Assembly (NCBI GenBank): GCA_015680905.1
Contig: CM027384.1
Span: 71,457,501-71,521,500, forward strand
From: Coptis chinensis
Lineage: Eukaryota > Streptophyta > Magnoliopsida > Ranunculales > Ranunculaceae
Length of the DNA stretch: 64,000 nucleotides
Direction: 5' to 3'
Below are positions 33,651 through 45,375 of this stretch, one piece after another. Below the pieces are notes generated by a model. That model was given only the letters and a program-made list of their open reading frames with translations, was not told where the DNA came from and made no database searches. Numbering within the stretch: the stretch's first letter is position 1; the number at the start of each line of letters is the position of its first letter. Both the position numbers and the translations under genes were made by a program.

Positions 33651-34905
33651 TCCATTAGATTAATCTCTGCTTAGCATACTTATTTGCGAGAAGGTACCTA
33701 AGGGCTGCATGGTCCGTGTAAACTAAAGTCTTAGAACCAACCAAATAAGGAAGAAACTTATCTAAAGCATAAACGACAGCTAAGAATTCTTTTTTAGTAG
33801 TTGTATAATTCCTTTGAGTATCGTTTAAAGTTTTACTAGCATAATAAATAATAGTGGACTTATTATCTAGTTTATGTCCTAAGATAGCACCAACAACATA
33901 ATCACTAGCATCACATATGAGTTTGAAAGGTTTAGACCAATCGGGAGGCTGTATAATGGGTGCAGATGTTAAGGCGGCTTTTAAAGTTTCAAAAGCCAGC
34001 TTATAGTTAAAATTAAAATCAAAGATGGCATCCTTTAAAAGCAGATTAGTTAAAGGCCTAGCTATTTTCGAAAAATCTTTAATAAAGCGCCTATAAAAAC
34101 CTGCATGGCCTAGAAAGGCTCTAATATCACGGACAGTCCGTGGTATAGGTAGAGTCGCTATCTTATCTAGTTTGGACTTATCTACTTTGATGCCATCACT
34201 AGATACAATGTGCCCTAGTACTATGCTCTTTTTCACCATGAAATGATATTTTTCCCAATTCAAAACCAGACTCTTCTGTTCACACCGTGTCAAAACCTTA
34301 GACAGTTTAGATAGGCAGTCAGTGAAAGAGTCTCCATAGATAGAAAAATTATCCATGAATACTTCCATGAAGCGTTCTACCATTTCACTAAATATATGAA
34401 GCATACACTGTTGGAAGGTACCAGGTGCATTACAAAGGCCAAAAGTCATTCATTTATAGGCGTATGTTCCAAAAGGTCATGTGAATATAGTCTTTTCTTG
34501 GTCATCAATATCAATAATAATTTGGAAATAGCCAAAGTAGCCATCCAAAAAATAGTTAAAAGCATGACCAGCTAGACGTTCTAGCATCTGGTCAATAAAG
34601 GGTAAAGAAAAATGATCCTTTCGTGTCATGACATTTAAACGTCTGTAATCAATACAGATTCTTCATTTCATAGGACCATGCGTTGCAACATATTCACCCT
34701 TGACATTACGTACCATGGTAATCCCTGATTTCTTAGGAACTACATGAATGGGACTTACCCATTCGCTATCAGAGATTGGGTATATGCTACCCGCATCGAG
34801 TAACCGTAAGACTTCTTCCCTAACCACCTCTTTCATAGCAAGGTTCAAGCGACGCTGAGGTTCGCGAGAAGTCTTTGCATTATCCTCCAAATGGATATGA
34901 TGAGT
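33651..34905 (-). pseudogene. TE-3 reverse transcriptase-RNase H
   Basis: Lead EDNAKTSREPQRRLNLAMKE, WVSPIHVVPKKSG, then after a stop at about 34663 RICIDYRRLN, FLDGYFGYFQ, FGLCNAPGTFQQCM. The catalytic box is VFMDNFSIYG: the second aspartate of FMDD is Asn, which would abolish polymerase activity. RNase H motifs ICDASDYVVGAILG, KKEFLAVVYALDKF, YTDHAALRYL follow. Two or three stops in RT (including PFG preceded by a stop and YK followed by one). Confidence 0.85.
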
Positions 34906-35295
34906 TCACACATTAGGGTCAATTCCCTTAATGTCAGCTAGGGACCAACTAATCGCAGAAAGATGTTCCCTAATCACCCTGATCAGACGTGAGTCTTCAT
35001 CCTTAGATAACATAGAAGATATAATTACCGGATGACTACCATCCGGATCAAGTTGAATATATTTTAACTTTGAAGGAAGAGGTTTAAGCAGCGAGGTGGA
35101 AGGAATGTCAATAAATGCTTCTGGAGGGTCCTCATCTTGAGTAATAAATACTTGCTTAGGCAGCAGGTCTTCAGACTCAATAGATGGAGTAATAGAAGGG
35201 TCTATGATAGGTGTAGACTCAAATATGGTGTTGACTTCCTCTAAGTAGGAGTCATCGACAAAATCTGAACTTCCAAAAGAAAGGAATTTATGCAT
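34906..35295 (-). pseudogene. TE-3 PR-RT linker
   Basis: Acidic 129-codon stretch ending LKPLPSKLKYIQLDPDGSHP, VIISS, LSAISWSLADIKGIDPNV. The stop at its end is where TE-2 reads YTHCIHLED (CAC to TGA-type damage). Confidence 0.7.
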
Positions 35296-35382
35296 ATGGT
35301 TTTATGGAAACGTGTTATTAAAATAATCTTGAGCTAAGCTCTTGATCATGCTAACCTCCTCATCTATAGACGAATCTGGTAA

Positions 35383-36359
35383 CTATTTCATCATTTTAAA
35401 AATATTTACCTCAACAGAAAGATGGCCAAAAGACAAGGACATCGAACCATCGCGGCAATTTATAAGCGCGTTGGCAGTTGTCAAAAAGGGACTCCCTAAG
35501 ATGATCGGAACAGAGTCATTAACGACTTCTGTATCGAGGATAACAAAATCAGCAGGATAGTAGAAATCCTTAACCTTAACAAGCACATTTTCAACCACAC
35601 CCTTAGGATACTTAATAAACCTATCTGCTAATTGCAACGTCATTTGAGTAGGTTGCATCTCTTGTAGACCTATTTGTTTGTATAAATAATACGGGAGTAA
35701 GTTAACACTTGCCCCCTGGTCTAATAAAGCGGTGGTCATGTGAGAATCTCCTAAGGTGCATTGTACAGTAGGACGACCAGGGTCCTTGTAATTAACTATT
35801 CCATTATGTTCTGATAAAGTTGGAAAATGTTCAGTTAGAAAGGCGTCTTTTGGAATATTTGTCTTACGCCTAGTAGTGCACAACTCTTTAAGAAACTTAG
35901 CATGGTGAGGTAATTTTTTAATTGCTTCGAGAAAGGGTAGGTTTATCGTTAGATTTTTGAAAACTTCCCTAATCTCGTCAAAGTTTGTATCCTTGTTTAA
36001 CATAGCTAATTTTTGGGGAAACGGTGGTTTCTCTCTATATTTAGCGTATGGATCAACTGGATGTCTAACCTTTGCTTTATGTTTCTTAGGTTGTGGTTTA
36101 ACTGGTACCTCTACAGGGGTAGGCTCTTCAGTTTCTATTTCGGTATCTAGTTCAATCTCTGGTGTAGGGACAACTGGTGGGGTAACTATAGGCATAGTTA
36201 AGTTGTTATCAACCACTCTCCCAGAACGGAGAGTGGTGATGGAATTTAGCTTACCTACGTTTGTATTATCCGTACTAGTATTACCGTTCACCTCAAAGGC
36301 TGTGTTTGTTGTTTTAGGATTAGTTATTGCTTGAACTGGAAACACACCTTTGGATTGTA
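35383..36359 (-). pseudogene. TE-3 gag C-terminal linker and protease (open), fused to TE-4 LTR
   Basis: Continuous frame from the TE-4 junction to 35383: QSKGVFPVQAI, Pro/Val/Thr-rich linker, FKNLTINLPFLEAIKKLPHH, KFLKELCTTRRK, protease LLDQGASVNLLPYYLYKQIG (Gln in place of the usual Thr/Ser/Leu after Asp), FYYPADFVILDTEV, IILGSPFLTTANALINC. An apparent 9-residue start (MHFLSTYQK) is coded by the TE-4 LTR and is an artefact of insertion. The gag upstream resumes at 45376. Confidence 0.85.
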
Positions 36360-36364
36360 CTTTC
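36360..36364 (+). repeat. Target-site duplication of TE-4, left
   Basis: CTTTC, repeated exactly at 45371-45375. Removing TE-4 restores GTACTTTCTCTTG, as in uninterrupted TE-2. Confidence 0.95.
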
Positions 36365-38047
36365 TGATAAGTGCTCAAAAAGTGCAATTCAACCCTCGAT
36401 TATGCCTCTTGTTTAGCCATCTTAGTAGACTAATAGTGTTTGTAAGTTATGTTTTAAGATTCTACAGGTGAAAAAGTGAGTTTTGTGGAATATTAGAGAA
36501 AAAGGGGTAAAACGGAGCAATTCGGAGCTTTAAGAATCACATGGGAAGCCCGTGGACAATCATGGAGAAGGCCAAGGAATTGAAGCTATTAAAGATGCAA
36601 CTTTGACCTATTTTAAAGCCTATTTGGAAGCCCAAGGCAAAAGGATTTGTTACTTGGACCAAAACCCCAAAAGAGGAAAGAAAGATGGAGCAAAAGAGGA
36701 AAAATAGAGTCTCGGGTTTGAGACGCGACTATCGTGGGTCCAGACGTGACTCATGCATTTGGGACATGACTATTGTGTGTCCAGATGCGACTAATGCATT
36801 TGGGATGCATGGATAGTGCGTCCAGATGCATGAAACGACACTGTAGCCAATTCTTTCTCAGTTTTGGAGATGAAGTTGGACTTTGAAAGAAGTTGATTTG
36901 TATTAGGAAACAAATGACAGTTTGGAATGCTTCTAGAACTCATTGTAACCCCTATAAATAGAGGACCTAAGTGCCTCATGTAATTTGCCAATTCACTTAT
37001 ATTCTTGTCCTTAACTTGAGGCGCAGAGAGAGATTAATAATAAAAGATCGGTTTTAACTAGCTGAGTCTTAATAAATTAATCTTTCTAGTCTTATGCTCT
37101 TCAACTCTTCTTCTTCTCGTTCTTCGTGTTCTTCCTTCTATATGGAAGGCTAATCTTCTCCTTCAAGGGAGGAGATGAAGCCGGTGCTTAAGGTTTAATG
37201 ATTCTTCTGGTTTATGGTGTTCTTCAATCAGGTTAGTTCTTTATGTTTGTAGTTATTAGTTCCATTACCCAGACCAGGGGATGGAAGTATAGATTAAGGT
37301 TTTTATTTATTACAATCGAATATCATGCTAATTTAGGGTTATATTTATTGCAATTGAATATTTGCTAGTAACATGCTTTTATTTATTGCAATTGAGTATA
37401 ATGCTAGAATAGAGTTTTATTTATTGTTATTAAATATTATACTATTATTCTCTACTTTTCTTCTAGTTGTGTAGTGTTTTAGAGTAAGGGAAGTATTCCT
37501 TGTATTTGCCTTAGATGGTGATTCATTGAATAGCTGCCCAAGCTCACATAAAAGGAAAGAAGATACTAGTAACATGAACATAGGAACAACCTTGAGTAGA
37601 GTTAATTGTTAATGATGTTTCATCCAAGAGGGCATCGGCACTCGCTCGATTGCCTGGACAGTAGTCTACTTGAGAGAACAACATGAAGCAAAAGGTCATT
37701 GAATCAAAAGCATTGGTGGATTTGAATCTCTTGAATCTATCTATCTTATATTCTCTCCCTATTTCCAATTCTTAGCTTTAGTATAAGTTTACTTAGTTTA
37801 GTTTAGCATTAGAATCTACTATATCTATAATCATAGTTTTTAATCTCTCAAACCCCCTTTCCAGTCCTGTCCTTCATATAAACATACACTTAAAAGTGGA
37901 ACGATACCCTACTCATCTTTTACTCATTGAGGGATAATTAGGTTTTGATATGCTTATGTTTTGTTCAACGACCATCATCCATCTACATCATCTATCTACA
38001 TCATCCATATACCATCTCATTAATAACACAAAAAGGAGCGAGTGTCA
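36365..38047 (+). repeat. TE-4 5' LTR (1,683 bp)
   Basis: TGATAAGTGCTCAAAAAGTG start, GAGTGTCA end. Contains a TATA box (CCTATAAATAGAGG, 36951-36964), a pyrimidine-rich stretch after it, and GATGCATTTGGGA-type repeats at about 36730-36830, one of which is missing in the 3' LTR. Confidence 0.9.
36951..36962 (+). promoter_or_regulatory. TATA box of TE-4 LTR
   Basis: CCTATAAATAGA, about 590 bp into the LTR. The 3' LTR has it at 44282-44293. Likely start of transcription near 36985. Confidence 0.65.
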
Positions 38048-38049
38048 AA

Positions 38050-38063
38050 TGGCGCCGCTGCCG
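38050..38063 (+). promoter_or_regulatory. TE-4 primer-binding site
   Basis: TGGCGCCGCTGCCG, 2 bp after the LTR; tRNA-Asp-like as in TE-1 to TE-3. Confidence 0.75.
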
Positions 38064-38584
38064 TTTTAAGTTGTTTATGTTTAACGTTTTCTTTCAAGAT
38101 TAGAACTTTAGATCTTGAGGTAATTTTAGCCGCATCATCCATTCTTTTAAGAAAGAAAGAAGCTTGAAGGACATCTCGAAGACAAGATCTACCATCCAGG
38201 TTAGTCGAATCTTCATTCTTTTTATTTCATTCTTAGTATAGTTACATCATAGTTTAGTTTTATTGCTTTCTAGTATAATTACATTTAGGACCTTTTCAAC
38301 AATTGAAGTTGTAAGCCAATACAGCGAAACATCAAACTCTAGTGTTTCTTGTCTGAATCTTGACAAACGGACTATCGTCTGTGGGCCATGGTACTTAAGC
38401 AATCCAAGTGATTCACCATAACCCTAGAAGAGACAGCTTTAGACAACGGGCAAGATACTATCTGCAAAACCCAACTCAGTTGAAGGAAAGTAGTTTTGCA
38501 TATTAGTATAATTTAGAATAGTTGCATATTATTCAAGCATTATAGGATAGTTTTTCGTCATTTTCGCATAACATTTTCTAGTGT
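38064..38584 (+). other. TE-4 untranslated leader
   Basis: No ORF. AT-rich with TAGTATAATTACAT repeats (about 38235-38290). Ends just before ATG 38585. Confidence 0.45.
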
Positions 38585-40470
38585 ATGCCCCGTCGTCCAT
38601 ATCATCGTCCGGTAAGAACACAACAGTGGACAAGGTTTAACAACCGACTCACAAGAATATTAGACGAGATTGATACAATGGCCGCAAGCAATGATAGGAG
38701 TGTTATGAACCCAAATAATCCTGAAGCTATCCCACCCATGCAAGCACAACAGAGGAAGAAGCTGAGCGATTTCTATTCGCCAATCATTGGAGACCCACCC
38801 AAAAGTATTGTTTTTCGAGACGTATTAACCGGTTTGAACTTAGAGCATCAGTAATCTCTATGCTTCCAAAGTTCAATGGTTCAGATAATATTCAGCCTTA
38901 TGTTCACATGAACAAATTTCTTTCAGTCCTCAGAACTTTCAAGAACCAGAATATCAGGGATGAGAGTATCAAGATCATTCTGTTCCCACTCTCTCTCGAA
39001 GGTAAAAGCATCCGAATGGTTAACTGTGACAACCCGATCAATTCAATAGACAATTGGGAGAAGTTGAGAACAAAGTTTATGAACAAGTTCTACCCACCCC
39101 AGAAGACTGATGCCATGCAGCAAGCTATCAGCAATTTCAAAGGAAAGGCGACTGAAGAATATCATTGTAGTTGGGAGAAATTCAATAATCTGCTAGTCTC
39201 ATGTCCACATCATGGATACGATAAGAGCACACTTGCTCATTTTTTCTATCGAGGACTCTCGATGATGAACAAGCAGATGACACAGTCAATGCACAAAGGC
39301 AAGTTTACATCAATGGATGGAGAGGAAGTTTACAACTTTCTCAAGAATTTAGCTGAAGAAACACAACAATTGACTACTAGCAACGAGGATGTCGCTAGCA
39401 TGGAGGGGGAGCCAAAGCAATTTGGCTACCAAGCACATGAACAAGCAAATCAAGAACTGAAGTCTATATTAGCTAGCCTGGCCACCAGCATTGAAACTTT
39501 GAGTAAGAAATTCAATCAGTTGTCCATTAATCCCTCCAAGATCAACAAGTCTCAAGCTAAATCTCTCCTAGTCATGCAAGCTAGCCGATACTGTGAAGTT
39601 TGTTTGGACACTTCCCATGCAACTCTAAAATGTCCTGGTTACTATCAACATGCATCAGTTGGAGAGTACAATATAAACTCATTTCAGAGGCCTAACCAAG
39701 GTGGTAATAACTTTCAAGGCAATTATTGGAGACAGAACGCTAAACCCCCAGGTTCTCAAGATCAAAGTTATATTCCACAGACAAGTCAAGCTTCACAGTT
39801 GGTTCCTCAACAACAATTATACTCTCAGCAGAATTCCAATACAAGTGGAGAGTTAGTACCTGATCCTAAGAGAAATTATGCTGCACCTGCCAACCTGGAG
39901 AATGCTATTACTTTGCTATCACAGAAAAATCAGAAGTTTGAAAGTGTTCTAGAGCTTATTGCCGATCGCCTCATTTCAATCTCCGACAATCTCGGGCAAG
40001 TCAATGTTCTAGAATGGAGTCTCTAGAGGCCAAGGTTGACCAACTCACTACTGCTTTGTCTGTAAAGACACAAGCCACTCAACCTAGCTTATTGGAACCA
40101 ATATCGAAGAGTGAAGATGTATGCCACATTGGGACAACTTCTAGTACTAATCACCTCTATGATCATGTCAGCTCAGTTACTACTCTTAGATCAGGATTGA
40201 AGATAGACAACAAGGTTGACTTACCTTCTCATGATGACATTGCTATAAAGCAATCGGTTAAGATTTTAAATGAAGTTCAAAATCAAGTGGGAGAAATTCT
40301 TTCCACTCCCATTTGTCAAGATGACCAAGACAAGATATGCAAGAATGCCGAAGAGAAAGAAGAGCAGACACATGCTGATGTGTTTGTACCAAAGGCACCT
40401 TTTCCTATATTTTTTGCTCAAAGCAAAAAAGGACAAGCAATTTTTAGAGATGAAGGAGGCATTTGAGAAA
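38585..40470 (+). pseudogene. gag: TE-4 gag
   Basis: Starts MPRRPYHRPVRTQQW (38585), acidic/basic N-terminus; a 1-2 base shift near 38850 then leads into the retrotransposon Gag core MLPKFNGSDNIQPYVHMNKF, IKIILFPLSLEGKSI, INSIDNWEKLRTKFMNKFYP (38860-40026). The zinc knuckle CEVCLDTSHATLKC (C-x2-C-x4-H-x4-C, about 39594-39636) is intact. After another shift near 40014 comes a linker with the TTLRSG motif also found in TE-3. The core is open for 388 codons, more intact than any gag here. Confidence 0.85.
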
Positions 40471-40954
40471 GATAACATCAATATCCCTTTTCAAAGCGAT
40501 CAAGCAGTTGCCATCATATGCCAAATTCTTGAAGGATGCATGCAACATAAAGAGAAGTACTCATGTTCCAAAGCGAGCGTTCCTAGCTGGACAAACAACA
40601 TCTATTATCCATCAGCAAGCTCTAGTCAAGCTCAAAGATCCAGGAAGTCCTACAATATCATGCAAGATAGAAGAAAAATTCATAGGTAATGCTCTTTTAG
40701 ACCTTGGTGCTAGTGTTAATCTCTTGCCATATCATGTGTACCAAGCATTGGGCCTGGAGAACCTAAAGCCTACAAAAGTCAAATTGAAGTTGGCTGACCG
40801 TTCTACCAAGATTCCCAGAGGCATAGTTGAGGATGTTCTTGTTCAAGTAGCCGATTTCTACTATCCAGTAGATTTCATTGTGATAGACACCGAGGCCTTT
40901 GATAAAATTCCAATTATTCCAGGCCGACCTTTCCTCGCTCCGCAAAAGCTTTGA
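40463..40954 (+). pseudogene. TE-4 aspartic protease
   Basis: AIKQLPSYAKFLKDACNIKR, ALLDLGASVNLLPYHVYQAL (active-site DLGAS), IPRGIVEDVLVQVADFYYPV, DFIVIDTEAF, IPIIPGRPFLAP. Open for 163 codons, ending by a small shift at 40950; the last β-strand motif (ALINCHNGEMKI) continues in the next frame. Close to TE-2 and TE-3 proteases, indicating an Athila-like ancestor. Confidence 0.8.
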
Positions 40955-41775
40955 TAAATTGTCACAATGGTGAAATGAAGATCAACTTTGGTAAGATGTC
41001 CATGGACATAAATATCTTTCACCTGTTGCATAAGGATTGTGATGACGCTGAAGGTGAAGAGGTGTACTTCCTTGATAGTATGATACAAGAATTTGTCCCA
41101 TTCAAAGATACAGTTGAGAGTGCTCAATCTACAGAAAACTGTGATGAACCTGAGAACCCCACCACAGAGGCGTTGCTAGTAATATTCTTGGAATCTCTGC
41201 AGAAAATTCAGGATTTAAGTGAGCAGAATGGAAAATTGACAGAGAGAGTATCATATCTTGAGAAGATGAACTCTACATTTCAGGATGAACAATAGACTTC
41301 TACCCAGAAAAATCAGTTGCTAGAGAATCAGCTTAAAGAAGTGTTGGAAAAACAACAAAATCTAGAAACTGAAATGAGTCTTCTGAAGTAGGAAGTGGAC
41401 CATATCGATAAGAAGCATTGCATTGCTGAAGCTTCTTCTACACCATTATTGTCTGAACGAGAGAAGTATGTGAACCAGTCTACCACCCACCTTGATCGCA
41501 GTCAGCCAGACATCCATTATCATTACTGTGGTGGTAAAGGGCACATCAGATACTATTGTCCTGTTAGAAAGAAAGATTTTCGTCAATCTTCTACACAGGG
41601 GAACCACAAGGCCTATCACACAATCATCAGACCTAAAATAGTTCAAGGTTGAGAAGTAACTTCACCAGCAATCTTTCCAGCATATCAAGAAGTATTTTTA
41701 ACAACCCACAAGGTGAGACCTCCTCATCCTCCAAACATTCGTCTGATTTGGGTAAGAAAATCTGATCTCCTCACT
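40951..41775 (+). pseudogene. TE-4 post-protease module: coiled coil and second zinc knuckle (Ty1/copia Gag-like)
   Basis: After INCHNGEMKINFGKM comes an acidic segment, then a heptad-rich coiled coil (LQKIQDLSEQNGKLTERVSY, about 41190-41400, with two stops), then HYCGGKGHIRYYCPVRK (about 41521-41573) and IRLIWVRKSD (about 41735-41760). The coiled coil, CxYCGxxGHxxxxCPxRK knuckle and IWVxK ending are the order of the C-terminal part of Ty1/copia Gag as I know it. First Cys of the knuckle reads Tyr. In autonomous relatives RT would start here. Origin by capture is inferred. Confidence 0.5.
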
Positions 41776-42844
41776 CCAAATTGATAATGCATGATATATA
41801 GTCTTAGGGATCTGACTTAAAAAGACCTAACAAAAACAAAAAACAACAAAAAAAAAATATTGGTAAAAGGAAATGTTCTTATTTTTGGAATTAATTTTGA
41901 TATTCGGCATCAATGGTAATATCTTCCCTTTTTCTCATTCATTTCATTTACTTAATTTCTATACATTTAGGACAATGCATATGTTAAGTTAGGGGAGGGT
42001 GTACTTGAGAAATGAATTTCGAAAATTAGTTTTCAAAAACAAAAATATTTTTGTTTTTTCTATATCAGTAGCATGAGAAAAATGAATTTTAATGATGAGT
42101 CTGGGATATAGATTTTATACTGCTTAGTGTTGAGTTTGATAGATAGTTGATATTGTTGATTTCATTACAGCTTAGGCTATTTATTATGCTCGGACATAGT
42201 TGTTGTTGATAGAATTCTTTATCAAGGCACCACCATAATACTTGGTCAGTTTTGTGTACTTTTGTTAGAAGAGAGATTTAATCCCTAGTAAACTGGAAGT
42301 AGATTTTTTTAGACTTAGCCCATGAGACTTGAGCTTTATACCCATTCTTTGGAGAGTTCTTACGAAAAATCCGAGTCTTAGTGACTCAACATCTTTCAGT
42401 TCTTTATATCGTTGTAATATAGTCTCATTATTCGTTGATTTGGTTAATCACGAAGTGACATCAACTGGGGAGATAACCATTAGGTCTTGTAGTCTATTCA
42501 AAATAGAGTATCATACTGATAAGTCAAGTAGTGAACCTATTTAGCCTTTATCCCACCAAGTAGGACCATCATGTTAAACCCTTTTGAACCTTACAATAAG
42601 CCATTTTCTTTCATAAAACCCTTGACCCTTTACCCAACTCCAGACAAGGAGTATAGCCAAAATCTTTATCAGCCATACCCATATGTTTTTGAGAATACGA
42701 GGGGCACAAGGAGGAAGAAAGACCACAAAAGGAAGATTACAAGGAAATATCAGAGAGATACAATGAAGACCATCATTATGTTCTAAGTGAAAGAAGCTAG
42801 TGGAAAACAAGCATATCCAGTACTAATCAAGGATATACCACTGA

Positions 42845-42887
<43 letters not shown>

Positions 42888-43719
42888 ATGGAAAAGCTAA
42901 GACAAAGGAAGAATTTTATCTGCAATACAGAATTTGAAGAAATTTTCCAAAGAAAGGAGCAAAACCCTTAGTGTTTTTCAGAACAACCTTAGAATCCTTT
43001 TTACCTTTCCTTCATAAACCAATACCCAAGCCAAGTTACAACCCATGACTTATCACTACAGTATGGTACGAAGTCTAGAATAGGTGAGAGGATGCTAAAG
43101 TTAAGGACCCGACACTTCATATGTGATTGACATTCTTTCCATGAGACTACTTTCATTCAGAAGTCTGTTTTTCAAGGTAGTATGTGGGATGTTCGTATGC
43201 ATTATTCTTTTCCCCACATACATGAGGTAAAATAGTAGACCATCTTCTGAGAGATTCTTTGTTGAGAGTATGACCGGTGAGGATTGAAAGTCGAGATTAT
43301 CTGTCTAAAGGTAAACTAGGGATTCTATTTCTTGGATAGGAGAGTATAGGAGATTGACTAAGTACAAACATAAGCCTTGATTGAGAATTTTGTCAATTTT
43401 TACTATCTCCCATCATAATCTATGAGTCTTTGTAGTAATGTAGTTAGCAATGGAGACTGTCTGTTGGAGTAAGCACTAAGTGGGTAAGGAATTTCCCTCT
43501 CTTAAAAATATCATCATTCTTGAACATGCTGTTGATTGATTTTGTGGGTATATCACCTGAAAACCCTCACGAGACTATAACTCGTCTTTTTGGGGGAACT
43601 TAAAGGTTTAAAGCCTTGTTGCATATGGTAAATGCAATCACGATGCCTGCGAAAGTGAGTTAGGATTTTATTTTTGTTATTAGGATGTGATTTTGATCAC
43701 TTATCTATTTTTAATCTTA
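41776..43719 (+). other. TE-4 3' non-coding region
   Basis: No RT/INT motif in six frames. Contains an AGGACAATG...TTAGGGGAGGGT tract (about 41969-42000), resembling the internal G tracts of TE-1 and TE-2, and a 37-bp A run (42848-42884). A 71-codon ORF at 42571-42786 has no recognised motif. The part from about 43560 (CTCACGAGACTATAACTCGT) matches the pre-PPT regions of TE-1 and TE-2. Confidence 0.5.
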
Positions 43720-43739
43720 TTTGCTAAGAGACTAGCAAA
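43720..43739 (+). other. Hairpin before the PPT (TE-4)
   Basis: TTTGCTA-AGAGAC-TAGCAAA: 7-bp perfect stem. Compared with TE-1 (…GCTTG/CAAGC…) both arms have changed together. Confidence 0.55.
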
Positions 43740-43740
43740 A

Positions 43741-43756
43741 GGCTAGTTGGGAGTTG
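43741..43756 (+). promoter_or_regulatory. TE-4 polypurine tract
   Basis: GGCTAGTTGGGAGTTG abuts TGATAAG of the 3' LTR; weaker than in TE-1 and TE-2. Confidence 0.5.
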
Positions 43757-45370
43757 TGATAAGTACTCAAAAAGTGCAATTCAACTCTCGATTATGCCTC
43801 TTGTTTAGCCATCTTAGTAGACTAATAGTATTTGTAAGTTATGTTTTAAGATTCTACAGGTGAAAAAGTGGTTTTTGTGGAATATTAGAGAAAAAGGGGC
43901 AAAACGGAGCAATTCAGAGAATTAGGGATCACATGGGAAGCCTGTGGACAATCATGGAGAAGTCCAACGAATTGAAGCTATTAAATATGTGACTTGGACC
44001 TATTTTAAAGCCTATTTGGAAGCCCAAGGCAAAAAGATTCGTTACTTGGACCAAAACCCGCAAAAGAGGAAAGAAAGATGGAGCAAAAGATGAAAAATAG
44101 AGTCTCGCGTCTGAGACGCGACTCATGCATTTGGGATGCATGGATAGTGCGTCCAGACGCATGAAACGACACTGTAGCCAATTCCTTCTCAGTTTTGGAG
44201 ATAAAATTGGACTCTGAAAGAAGTTGATTTATATTAGGAAACAAATGACAGTTTGGAATGCTTCTAGAACTCATTGTAACCCCTATAAATAGAGGACCTA
44301 AGTGCCTTATGTAATTTGCCAATTCACTTATATTCTTGTCTCCAAAACTTGAGGCAGAGAGAGATTAATAATAAAATATAAGTTTTAACTAGCTTAGTCT
44401 TAATAAATTAATCTTTCTAGTCTTATGTTCTTCAACCCTTCTTCTTCTCGTTCTTCGTGTTCTTCCTTCTATATGGAAGGCTAATCTTCTCTTTCAAGGG
44501 AGGAGATGAAGCCGGTGCTTAAGGTTTAATGATTCTTCTAGTTTATGGTGTTCTTCAATCAGGTTAACTCTTTATGTTTTTAGTTATTAGTTCCATTGCC
44601 CAGACCAGGGGATAGAAGTACAGATTAAGGTTTTTATTTATTACAATCGAATATCATGCTAATTTAGGGTTATATTTATTGCAATTGAATATTTGCTAGT
44701 AACATGCTTTTATTTATTACAATTGAATATAATGCTAGAATAGAGTTTTATTTATTGTAATTGAATATTATACTATTATTCTCTACTTTTCTTCTAGTTG
44801 TGTAGTGTTTTAGAGTAAGGGAAGTATTCCTTGTATTTGCCTTAGATGGTGATTCATTGAATAGCTGCCCAAGCTCACATAAAAGGAAAGAAGATACTAG
44901 TAACATGAACATAGGAACAACCTTGAGTAAAGTTAATTGTTAACGATGTTTCATCCAAGAGGGCATCGGCTTTTCGCTCGCCGATTTCGATTGTAGTCTA
45001 CTTGGAGAACAACATGAAGCAAAAGGTCATTGAATCAAAAGCATTGGTGGATTTGAATCTCTTGAATCTATCTCTCTTATATTCTCTCCCTATTTCCAAT
45101 TCTTAGCTTTAGTATAAGTTTACTTAGTTTAGTTTAGTTTAGCATTAGAATCTACTATATCTATAATCATAGTTTTTAATCCCTCAAACCCCCTTTCTAG
45201 TCATGTCCTTCATATAAACATACACTTAAAAGTGGAGCGATACCCTACTCATCTTTTACTCATTGAGGGATAATTTGGTTTTGATACGCTTCTCTTTTGT
45301 TCAACGACCATCATCCATCTACATCATCCATATACCATCTCATTAATAACAGAAAAAGGTGCGAGTGTCA
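43757..45370 (+). repeat. TE-4 3' LTR (1,614 bp)
   Basis: TGATAAGTACTC start, GAGTGTCA end. Matches the 5' LTR but lacks one ATGCATTTGGGA-type repeat unit and has a scrambled CG-rich patch at about 44966-44995. Confidence 0.9.
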
Positions 45371-45375
45371 CTTTC
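45371..45375 (+). repeat. Target-site duplication of TE-4, right
   Basis: CTTTC, equal to 36360-36364. Confidence 0.95.

Larger units (their letters stand above)
32411..36359 (-). mobile_element. TE-3 segment 1: pol of an Athila-like element, truncated by TE-2
   Basis: Same family as TE-2. Continues across TE-4 to 45376-48880. Its integrase stops at the TE-2 LTR edge, so the C-terminal integrase, 3' region and 3' LTR are not in the window. Confidence 0.85.
36365..45370 (+). mobile_element. TE-4: non-autonomous gag-protease LTR retrotransposon (TR-GAG type)
   Basis: Complete 9.0-kb insertion in TE-3 with 5-bp duplication, LTRs (36365-38047 and 43757-45370), PBS, gag with CCHC, protease, a Ty1-like zinc-knuckle tail, and a PPT. 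No RT, RNase H or integrase motif in any frame between 41000 and 43756. It shares TGATAAG ends, the TGGCGCC PBS and a pre-PPT hairpin with TE-1 and TE-2. Gag-only elements of this kind are known in plants as TR-GAG; partners supply the enzymes. The LTRs are similar apart from a ~65-bp gap and a scrambled patch, so the insertion is fairly young, younger than TE-3. Confidence 0.85.

Noticed and set aside
42571-42786. 71-codon ORF in TE-4 3' region as an accessory gene
   Set aside because: No motif, no promoter, and composition like the surrounding non-coding sequence.
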